Shown in pieces: positions 55,140-64,000 of a stretch of DNA of 64,000 bases (within the stretch, counting starts at the first letter, position 1; every line of letters begins with the position of its first letter). The position numbers and the translations under genes are program-made. Under the pieces are notes generated by a model. The model was not told the DNA's origin. It worked only from the letters and a program-made list of their open reading frames with translations, and did no database searches. The DNA comes from Golubevia sp. BC0850. Lineage: Eukaryota; Basidiomycota; Exobasidiomycetes; Golubeviales; Golubeviaceae. Location of the stretch: positions 186,001-250,000 of the forward strand of contig JAAVVG010000027.1 in assembly GCA_012976225.1 (NCBI GenBank), in the 5' to 3' direction.

Positions 55140-58100
55140 CTAGTTATCTCCAGTCATGAAGATCCTGCTCAGAGGTCGGTGAGTAGAGTTCCTATCTCCA
55201 GAAGCACCCATTCTCAAGCTTTTCCTTCCAGATCCAAAGTTGTTGTTATTTCCGAATTGAACCCTGACTCCACTCCTGAGATCCTTGATGGCCTCATCGA
55301 ATTGACCTCTACCTCTTCCATAACTTCGACGCATCGCATCATTGGAAGAAGCAGTAGCTGAGTTCGGAGCTGCACTAGCAGGGTTGAGGTTGCTTGCGTC
55401 GTTTCCATTCGAAGTTCCTCGACCAACTGAGGCTGCAGCCGCTGCTCCCCATGATCTGAACTTGGACAGGTTTCCAGTAGGAGTCAAGTCCGATACCGGA
55501 GACAGCTGATCCGTAGCTTCTTCTGCTTCTTCTGCGTTGGCTGGAGAGACAGTGTTGTTGTTGGAAGAAGTGGTCTCGACCTCGAGTCTAGCTCGAGCTT
55601 GAGCTCTGGCTTTGGCTTCCTCTTCTTCTTTGGCCGCTAGAGGACCTCTGACTTCTGGTCCCACATGCTGTACTTTGAGACCCAGCTTCTTGAGACCGGC
55701 ACCGAAGGAAGCCTTCTGAGCTTTCTGGGCCTCCCTCTCGGCTCTTCTGTCTGCTTCCAAGACTTCCACTTCCGCTCGCATCAGAGCTTGACCGAAGCTG
55801 GCCACAGTGGAGAAGAAGTCTTCAGGTTTCGTTTGGGAGGCGTCTTCCCCGTAGTAAGAAAGCAATCCTATGAGATCTTGGTTGATCTTTGATCCTGTCG
55901 ATTGGAGAGCTTTGAGTTGGGAGGCGCTTTGAGAGACGAACTCATCCGCTACCTGTAAGAATCTATCGTCCGCAGAAGAGATTCGGATCTTTCTCAAGAC
56001 CTTCATCTCCTCCTTCAGAGCTTCGTTTCCAGAGATCATGAGATTGACTGTGGCCATGACCGACTGAGTAGAGACCCTTGCTGCTGCCTCGACATGAGCA
56101 CAGTCGTCTAGGAATCCGACCAAGGTCTTGTCCGACTTGTTGAGAACTCTAACGATGTAATGAAGAAGGGTAGGAGTTCCAGCCGAGGCGCTGGTCGGCT
56201 TGGTATCCCTGAGCTTGAGTAGATCTCCGAGTTGGAAACCGGAAGCGCCTCCTCTGTATGTTGAAGCGTTGAGCATGTTTCCGACCATCAGAACTGTTTG
56301 GAGAACCTTCTTGAATTTGATGCTGGCATTCATCTCTTCGACGGCATCTCGAAGGACCTTCAGATCAGGTTTGAGCTCCTCCAAATCCATCTCGAAACGA
56401 CGCATGTAGAGCATCGAAGCTAGACGTTCATTGAGCTTTGGGATTCCCATGATCTCCTTGAAGAATCGATCTGCTGGACTTAGAGAGCTGATTTCTCCAT
56501 TGAACTCTCGAACCAACTCCATTTCATCTGCAGAAGGAAGGCAACTCTTGAGAGCCTTGAGGTGGTCCAGCGTCAGCAGTCCATCATCAACCGCTAACAG
56601 AGATGCTCGGATCTGTGGGAATGGGAGCTTGATTCTCTGAAGCATGATACTGATGTTCTGAGCTCTTTGAAGAGAGATGAGGGTGGTAGGAGCTTGCTTT
56701 TTCCCAGAGATTGGAGTTGCGACGGCTTGAGATGGAGGAGCAGCACCGAGAGCGAAGAGCTGATCGAGATCGTCGATGGGTAGATCCAAAGCGGCTCCAA
56801 GTTGAGGGAGCTCCCCCCAGACCGTTCGAGCGAGAGAATGGGTAGGAAGCTTGGTCCAGAAGAGCGGCTGAGAGGTTGATAAGAGAGAAGAAGCAGCTTG
56901 TGTCAGTTGCTAAGACGAAGCCGAGAAGAGATGAAAAGTTACTCACGCGTCGCTTCTTCTGCGGAATCTTGGGCATTGGAGGCGGAAAGACCGCCATTCC
57001 TGGAGGCGGTGGAGGAGGGGGGCCGCTCATTCCAGGAGGAGGGGGTGGTGGAGGAGCACCCGGAGCTGAAGGGATTCCAAGAGGAGCTGGAGGCGGTGGC
57101 TGCGATAGAGACAAGTCGATCGGTCGGGAAAAAGGGTAAGCTAGAAAGTCCCTTGAAGTGCGTCTGAGATAAGTTTTACTTACCGGCGGCGGAGGAGGAC
57201 CTCCCATCGAAGAAGCCATCATTGGGGGCGGAGGAGGCTGGAAATAGGACGAGAAAGAATCAAATCAGTAAAGCAGAAGAACAGGATTTCTTTCAGTCGC
57301 AAGTAATCAGATACTGACTGGTGGGGGTGGAGGACCGAGATCCGAGTTGGCAGCTGCACTCGGAGGTGGCTGATAGATACGGGAGAAGTTGATACGATGT
57401 CAGAACGTAGCCGCAGAAGAAGGGGTTGAGACTGAGAAGAACTCACTGGAGGGGGAGGAGGCGGCGGAGGTGACTGGAGGAGATTAAAGAGAAAGAGAAG
57501 ATGAGAAAGTCGGAAACATAGAATGTATGCAAACGAGTCTTCAGCGACTGATGACTCACCGGGCCATCTTGTTGAAATGAACGTTCCGGAGCATTTGATT
57601 CAAAGGAAGGCGGTGGTGGCGGTGGGAGAGGAGGCGCGAAAAGAGTTTGCTGATCCGCTTCGTTGATGACTGCAAGTGAAGGAGGCGATTTGGTCTCGAC
57701 GATAGCTGGAGTCATTGGAACTTCGGAAAGGTTTGACGAAGCAGTTCCACTGCTGTTCATGCTTGTATTATGACTTGGTAGAGACTGAGCATTTCCAGTG
57801 ACTTGAGGTGAGACGATTGGTGAATTCGGGTTGCTAGCAGTTCCAAAGCTTCCACCACTGGTGACTCTCTGAGCACCGGGATTTGAATTGCTACTTTTCC
57901 GCCTATTTGAAGGTGGAGGGGGTGGAGGAGGGGCGACGCTTCTCTTGTAATCCATTTCGGTCATTACTTTCCTCGAGTTGGGAGTCGAAAAGCTAGGATC
58001 TGTCGACGGATTCGAAATGGATCTACCATTAGTAGGAGGAGGTCCAGGAGGAGTAGGAGCCGCTCGGTGAGCTTGAGCAGAAGAGTTTGAACTGGAAGAA

Positions 58101-61100
58101 TCCGGTAGAGGCTGAGTCTGGAGTTGCAAAAGTAGAGCTTGAAGTTTCGATACTTCTCCTCGAAGCTTCTTGACTTCAGTCTCTTTGTTTCCTAAAGCAA
58201 GTTGATGAGCTTGATTGACAGCGTTTTCAGTAGAGTTCTGAGCCTCCATAGCTCTCAAAGCTTCCACCTGGAGCTTGGCAACATCAGCTCTGAGATGAGA
58301 GATTTGATTGTCCTTTTCTCCCAAAGCTTCGATGGTCTTCTCTGCCATCATCTGAGCATCGAGACTTGCATCCGGATGGGTCAAGTTGTCACCAGCCAGT
58401 TCTCTTTCCCTCTCTTTCTCTCTTTCAGCTTCTATCTCAGCAGCTGCGTCTTGAGTGGAAGAAATGTTGCCGGGAGATGAGGAGAAAGGGACTGAAGCTG
58501 AACCCAAGACTCCACTTTGAAATCTTGCGTAAACGGCTTCGAGAGCTCTCTTGAGGTACTTGATTTCACGATCCTTGGACTCTGCTTGACCTTCGATGTC
58601 GGCTATCTGGGCCTTGTGTCTTGCGATTTCGTCCATCAGATTGGTCCACTGCCGATTCCTTTCCAACCTTTCCATCTTTGCATGAGGTCCGTCTGCTGCA
58701 TCCCCTCTGTCAGTAGGTCTTGCAACAGATGAAAGCCTTTCCACCTCAGCTTGGAGTTGATTCACCTGCTTCTCTTTTTGAATCAATCTCTGAATGACCC
58801 CAGCAAAGTTCTCCTTCTCTCCTCCTCCTTTCGATACCGAGGCTTGCGAAGCGGTTGCCGAAGAGTTGGAAGAGTCGGCATGATCTCTCAGAGCTGCAGG
58901 TAGACTTCGGAGGGTGTTGAATTCCGCTACCCTTTCATCCAACTCGGCTCTGAGTTTACTCTTGTCATCACTGAGCTCTTCAACTCTGGATCGAAGACCT
59001 TCGAGTTCCTCAACGAAACTGCTTGGAACAGTGCTTGTATCGCTGAGTCTATTGGCTTTGATCATAGCCTGCTTCCCGACTAAATGTTGGATACTCGCTA
59101 GGTACTTTCTCATGAAAGATTTCCAGCCATCATCAAAATCTGGAAGATCGACGGAATTTTCGAGAAACCTCTCTAGAATGAAGAGAACGTCAACTTTGAG
59201 CTGATGATCTATGTCTCTGTCAAAGATCTGAGTGATGTACTTGATCATCTCAGCTAGCATCGGATAGAGGTCTGAGTGGTTTTCTTGCGCTGAGATCAAG
59301 AGATCTCCGGCCTCTCCGACTTCGGACAATGCGAACGAGACGTCACTCGAATCCATTTGACGGGATCGAATGTTGCGATCTAGCATCTCGTCCTGATCCT
59401 CTTGCTTCTCTTCTAAATAGACTTGCAGTTGCGTGAGCAGGCCGTCCGGAGGATCGACGTATCGAAGAGCCTGATAGAGATGAGTGGAGAGAAGGTGAGT
59501 CTTGAAGCTGATCAATTTCGGCACAAACTCTCAAAGCTACTCACCACCATCGCTTCGTTCAGCCCTCTTCGACTGAACTCCTCTCTAAGAGCCAATCTCT
59601 CCTCGACATCTTCCGGACTGTTAGTCAAAGCGTTGACTAAGACCATGACCGAAGTTCGATATTCCCAGACAGCAGCTTCATCTCCAGCATTCTGCTCCAT
59701 TGAGATCACTTCTTTAGATTCATCATTTGGACCTGAGGAATCTTCGGAGTGTTCTGGTAAACGCAAACTATCTACCAAAAAAGCAAACCTGAACTTCTCC
59801 CCAGCGGCGACTCTGAGTTCTGAGAGGGCAGAGCAAACGTGTCGATGTCCATCTTGATAGCTCAGAACGCAAAGAGCTGCTAGAACGTCTGCGACTTGAG
59901 ATCGAAGTTTTGGAGAAGGAGATCGTAGACTGTAGGCGATGTAAGTGATTAGTTCCGGTCGATGGAGAACTTTCTCGAATCCAAGCTGTGTTCATCAAGG
60001 AAGAGAGAAGAGAAAGTGTCAGCGAAAAGGGGAGAAAGATGAAGATCTGAATTCTTCCATTGATCTCACCTCAGTATTCATCAATGTTCTCAAGCACTTG
60101 ATACATTCTCCCATGACGATATCACTCATTTCCTTTCTTTCTTTCTTCCCATCTCTGTTCGAGCTCAAGAGACCTTCAGTCTCCTCCCTCAAGGTAGTTT
60201 CAAAGGCTTGTAAACCTTTTTGATCTAAGAAACTTGAGATCCAAATCAATTTAGCACTTGAAAGAGTGACTCTCAAAGAGATCAAATGTTTGACTAGATC
60301 TTTTCGATTCTTAGAAAAGCGACCATCTAGAAGAGACGAGGAATAGAAGAGTGAGGATTCTCTGTCTTTGTCTGAAGTTGAAGTTGAAGCTACATTTGTA
60401 ATTCCAGGTGTAGGTTGGGAATTCGGATTGGACGAAGAAGCGGCCCCAGCTCCACTACCCCACCAACTCGACCAGAGACTAGCTTGATTGTTGGTTCCAG
60501 AACTGCTTCCAGTGTTTTGATTCCTTAATTCACCGACAGGCAATCCAACACTTCCAGTTTTCTGATTAATTAATGGCAGAGGAACGTTCGAATAGCTTTC
60601 TTTAAGGTGATCATTCTCTTCCGAACTCATCATTGTAGTGGGTCTTGAACTACCATTCAAAGCTGAGAACCCAGCTTCATCATTCAATTGAGTATTTCCA
60701 TCGCTTTCGACAGTGTCCGTAGTTCCCCAACTAGTGATACTAGCCATTGAGAATCGATTCGTCCATCCTCCAGCCATGGCGCTTGTCGCTCTGCTGATTG
60801 TGTCTGTGATCCCTCCTCCAGCTTCAGGTTGAGCAGAAGAGAATCGATGGTTTTGTATCGGAGAGCCAGAAGCAGAAGCGTTGGAATTTGAAGCTATGGA
60901 ACCCGTAATTGAGTTAATACCTTTGGCAACTTGATTTTGAGAGATGAGAAACTTCTTCCGGTCTTCAGGGAGATTCAACATCGCAGCTCTAGATTGGCCT
61001 TTGATGCCCAGATCAGTCATTAGGATCTCGAAGCTTTTCTCTAAGACTTCTGGATCATCCAATTCTCTAGAGATCAAGTTTGAAGGATTTGACTTTTCAT

Positions 61101-62640
61101 CTTCAGATAAAGCAGAAGCTATCGACATCGGCCTGTTCATCATGTTCCCGCCACTTATCACCCTCTTACTTCCATTCTTCAACATAGCCGAAGTCAAAGA
61201 GTTAGTAGAATCGCTTCTACCCATACCCATTCCAGTCGGAGATCCAATCTCCAATTCCAAAGGACCTGAAACTGAAAGAATCTTTCCAGATCTACCCATC
61301 GTACCTTGCTGTCTCTCACGATTGACAACGGGACTTGGAGTGAATGGAAGATTTGACGTTCCAGCTCTAGGAGATATCGGAGAAGTTATTGAAGGCGAAG
61401 TTGAACCCATTTCAGGGGACGTCGGATCATTTGAATTTCCTCCCATCCAACCTTCGAACATTTTACTCAATCTAGCAGTGGCAGTTGGAGCTTGATTCTT
61501 GGTTCCTCTTCGATTTGGAGTTGGAGACGTGATTCCAGAACTGCCTCCTTCTTCGTCGCCTTCCATGATCTCCTGGCTTAGTTTGGATCGTATATCGTGA
61601 GATTGAAGAGTTCTTGATCCATCATCTGATGGATAAAGAGCATTAGAGTTTGAGGATCTACCTTTCAAAGTCCCGCCACCTCCTCCTTCCTCTTCGTCTT
61701 CTTCTGAAACTTCTGAAGGTAGCGAGGCTGAATTCAGAGAGTCTAGCTCTGGATCTCCAGAAGGTTGTTGGCCCCATAAGTTCATTACTCCTCCGCTACT
61801 GGTAGTTGTCGTAGAATTTGAAGTTGGCAATCCTCTCATAGATCTTTGATTGACAGCGGCAGCTTTCACTCTGACTGAACCAGATCCACTTCCAGCAGCG
61901 TAGTTGTGACTTGAAGAATCTCCGGATCTATTCTTGCCTTGAGGAGAGTTTGATGGTTTGTGTTTTGCGAATCCTTGAGCTACAGTTCCCAATCGAGATA
62001 ACCAAGTTGCATCGATAGTGAATAACAGCGTCACTTCTCCATCTCCTTTCTTCGATGACTCCTCTAAATGATCTCTTAAATCCATACTTCCAGCTAAAGG
62101 TTTAGGGGGCTCTTGAGGAACCACTCTGCCTCCCAACGTTTTCCTATCGAAGTCAGCTAGAGAATATTCAACTCTAGCACTCTTACTACCCTTCAGAACA
62201 GTTCTTCTAAGACCCATTTCATTGCATATGAGTTCTACTATCTCGCTTGATTTCCTTCCACCAATCGAATCGCTTGAAGATGGTAGAAACCAAGTCAGAG
62301 AACAACCATCTTCTACTTCTGGAACGTGAGCGAATAGAAGGGAGAGTTTGAGGGATGGAGAACCATTGACCAGACGCAAACGGGGTATATGTAGATGTGA
62401 GGATAGAAGGAAATCTGAAAATCCGGGTGAAGGGAGAGTTAGATCTGGAGAAGCTGAAGTTGGAGTCGAGGAGGGGTTGGATAGAGATGAGAGATGGGAC
62501 AGAAGTGGGAGGGAGAGATCCAGTAGTCCTAAAGGCGGGTTGATAGAGTGAAAGGGGGAGAGCGTTAGTTGCTGGAAAGGGGAGGCTGTGCGGATGATAG
62601 GGAGTAGTAGTGCAGCCTCCCATCTCTCATCTATTTCCAT
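55140..62640 (-). CDS. Diaphanous-related formin (RA/GBD-FH3-FH1-FH2-DAD)
   Basis: Eight exons, all phase 0 (62640-60070, 59985-59545, 59470-57560, 57474-57448, 57369-57319, 57237-57184, 57099-56947, 56867-55140), encode about 2,311 residues. Order: a probable Ras-association-like region (LSLLFAHVPEVEDGCSLTWF; residues about 100-200); a 350-residue Ser-rich linker; GBD/FH3 armadillo region (LEKSFEILMTDLGIKGQSRA through exon 2); coiled coil (EELEGLRSRVEELSDDKSK on); FH1 proline tracks spread over exons 3-7; FH2 in exon 8 (PLFWTKLPTHSLA, VLMVGNMLNASTYRGGASGF); and a DAD-like end (FDEAIKDLRSG with a basic RKSLR). Formins nucleate and elongate unbranched actin for cables and cytokinetic rings, released by Rho GTPases. 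The start at 62640 is the first ATG; coding-like sequence upstream could not be joined in phase. Confidence 0.9.
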
Positions 62641-62758
62641 CTTGATGTCAAGCACAGCGAGCTGCGCCCTTACGAATCAGATTATAGGTTGCATCTATTC
62701 GAATTGATTCCTGAAGGCTGATCCAATACCTCTATCCCGAGTACCCCATGAGTCTGAC

Positions 62759-63330
62759 TCAATACAACTCACCATCCTTATCTCCCTGCATCTCGCCCAC
62801 TCGCCACTCTCTACTCTGTTCAGAAAGATTGACAGCTTGAACAGCCCACCTGGAACCATTGGTGTCTGTAAACCATTTCTGATTCTCCCCTTGCCATCTA
62901 TCCCTATCCCCTTGGTCTAATCGATGAGCACTTTCAGGGTTCAAGACCTCCTTCCCAAAGACGTTCTCTAGAGTCTTGTGATTGGATGAATCATTCAGAA
63001 GAGCTTGGATGAGAGTCAAGACAGTAGGTTGATCTGTCTGTTGTTGAGTGGTCGGGATATCAGCCGATAGAAGGGATTGATTGTCTGGAAGTAAAACTTG
63101 AAGTAAGGAGAGTGAGAAGGAGGTCATGATCCACCCTTGGTGCCGATAGGTGCCCTATCAATGATTGAATTCCAGGATGAAGTTGAATAGAAGTAGTGGA
63201 GTGATAGAAAGGAGAGAGAGAGAAGAGTTGGAAGGTGTTGTTGTTGTTGCAGGCAAGGGAGGAGAGAAGTTGCAAGAGAGATTGTCCTTGCTCCAATATT
63301 TGAGTTTCGTTAAGGATTGAAGATGCTGAG
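62759..63330 (-). CDS. Unassigned coding-like segment upstream of the formin
   Basis: Two overlapping minus-strand frames carry protein-like text in order: about 63330-63140 (ILEQGQSLLQLLSSLACNNN; LFSLSPFYHSTTSIQLHPGI) and 63120-62759 (LLPDNQSLLSADIPTTQQQT; QKWFTDTNGSRWAVQAVNLS; ending GDKDGELY). No canonical intron makes the junction between them in phase, nor a junction from a GTGAGT near 62769 into the formin frame. It could be the N-terminal part of the formin, a separate small gene, or a region with an indel error. Family not recognised. Confidence 0.4.
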
Positions 63331-63367
63331 GTCGACAGTAAGACTAGCTGGAAAAGAGAGCCAAATG

Positions 63368-63370
<3 letters not shown>

Positions 63371-63416
<46 letters not shown>
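63371..63416 (+). repeat. (GA)n microsatellite
   Basis: About 23 GA units, followed by a short G run. It lies upstream of the unassigned segment and reads as CT repeats on the coding strand, so it could be an intronic polypyrimidine tract or promoter CT block. Confidence 0.9.
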
Positions 63417-63423
<7 letters not shown>

Positions 63424-63619
63424 AAAGGTTTCGATAATCGATAATCGAGAAAGGGGCATCGCGTCAACCCACGAAATCAAGCGGGTGGTTGAGAAAACGA
63501 CTCGTCAAAAGATAGGATGGCTCATTCAATTTGGAGCTCACAAGTTTAGTATACAGGAAATTGGAGGTGATGAAACAACAAGGGAAGGGGAAAGTGGGAA
63601 AGATTATACAGAATCGGTC

Positions 63620-63906
63620 TCAGGCTTCAGTAGTTCCTGCATCCTCAGCAGCCTCTTGGGCTCTTTGATAGGCTTCTCTGAGGTCCTTGCGATGACGAGC
63701 TGAAATGGTAGAAAGAAACGAAGGGTCGAACGAGAAGAGAAGGAAAAAAAAAAAAAAAAAAAAAAAAAGGAGGATGTCAGCGATCTGGAGCTGCGACGCA
63801 ACGAGTCAGACCCAACTTGAACTGACCCTCTTTAGGCTGAAGCATCTTCTGATCCTGTTTGTCGTCTTCGAACATAAATCGAAGATTTCTGGTGGGAAGC
63901 CACACC
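63620..63906 (-). CDS. 3' end of an unrecognised gene, truncated by the window edge
   Basis: Two terminal exons fit in phase: 63906-63827 (VWLPTRNLRFMFEDDKQDQK, ending QPKE before a GTCAGT donor) and 63699-63620 (RHRKDLREAYQRAQEAAEDA, ending GTTEA and TGA). The 127-bp intron contains a 25-base poly(A) on the plus strand (poly(T) on the coding strand). The upstream exon would begin after GGCAG at 63907; the rest of the gene lies beyond the window. The charged helical C-terminus does not identify a family to me. Confidence 0.5.
63744..63768 (+). repeat. Poly(A) run of about 25
   Basis: A homopolymer in the last intron of the edge gene; as poly(T) on the minus strand it may serve as polypyrimidine tract. 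Its length should be treated as uncertain. Confidence 0.85.
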
Positions 63907-64000
63907 CTGCCGAAGTCGAAAGCAAGGGGGAATGAGGAGACGCGAGAGTGGTGATGGTCAGTCTTGAGTGATCGAATTGCTTCCTGACCTCCTCTTTCCC

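Noticed and set aside
63317-63703. Plus-strand open frame rich in Glu-Arg
   Set aside because: It is created by translation of the GA microsatellite.
1-64000. CRISPR arrays, rRNA genes, LTR elements or DNA transposons
   Set aside because: No spaced repeat arrays, no rRNA core sequences, and no transposase, reverse transcriptase or terminal repeats were seen. The duplicated sequences are host F-box-like genes.

Overview
The window is nuclear DNA of a fungus, almost certainly a basidiomycete. Genes carry small spliceosomal introns (mostly 70-250 bp) with GTGAGT/GTAAGT donors and CAG/TAG acceptors. One gene encodes a basidiomycete-type 'macrophage activating glycoprotein'. The overall base composition is moderate and intergenic DNA is short. 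The order within Basidiomycota cannot be fixed from the sequence alone. Exon maps below were built by hand from splice motifs, reading-frame phase and family conservation.

Layout. 0-2.5 kb: two tandem minus-strand paralogs of an unrecognised family. 3.7-7.7 kb: two damaged F-box/LRR-like genes. 8.4-17 kb: a GPI-type secreted glycoprotein, then a mitochondrial type II NADH dehydrogenase, then a divergent translation pair: ribosomal protein uL11 (RPL12, minus) and RACK1/Cpc2 (plus). RACK1 hosts the U24 box C/D snoRNA in its long third intron. 17.5-19.8 kb: peptide:N-glycanase A. 20.3-22.0 kb: another F-box-like copy sharing a 309-bp identical tract with the copy at 6.5 kb. 22.7-27.5 kb: tripeptidyl peptidase II. 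27.9-31.6 kb: a secreted CAP/PR-1 protein and a head-to-head pair of F-box-like copies. 32-40 kb: a GT17 glycosyltransferase, a dienelactone hydrolase, a DCAF7-type WD40 protein and a PMP3-type membrane protein. 41-42.2 kb: further F-box-like remnants. 42.6-49.2 kb: an HSL-type esterase, coproporphyrinogen III oxidase and homoserine O-acetyltransferase. 49.9-54.0 kb: a seven-helix receptor with a giant third cytoplasmic loop. 55.1-62.6 kb: a diaphanous-type formin of about 2,300 residues. 62.7-64 kb: incompletely resolved minus-strand coding sequence and the 3' end of a further gene.

How the genes relate. Most are single-copy housekeeping genes (translation, respiration, haem, methionine, proteolysis, deglycosylation, actin assembly, signalling). 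They are interrupted by a fast-evolving, repeatedly duplicated F-box-like family in which every long copy seen here is frame-disrupted or incomplete. The most striking regulatory architecture is at 14.9-15.2 kb. RPL12 and RACK1 start only 154 bp apart, and in both the start codon is split AT|G by the first intron, so unspliced RNA would read AUG-UGA. A second unusual architecture is the formin FH1 region. It is cut into four consecutive phase-0 proline-rich exons of 27, 51, 54 and 153 nt.
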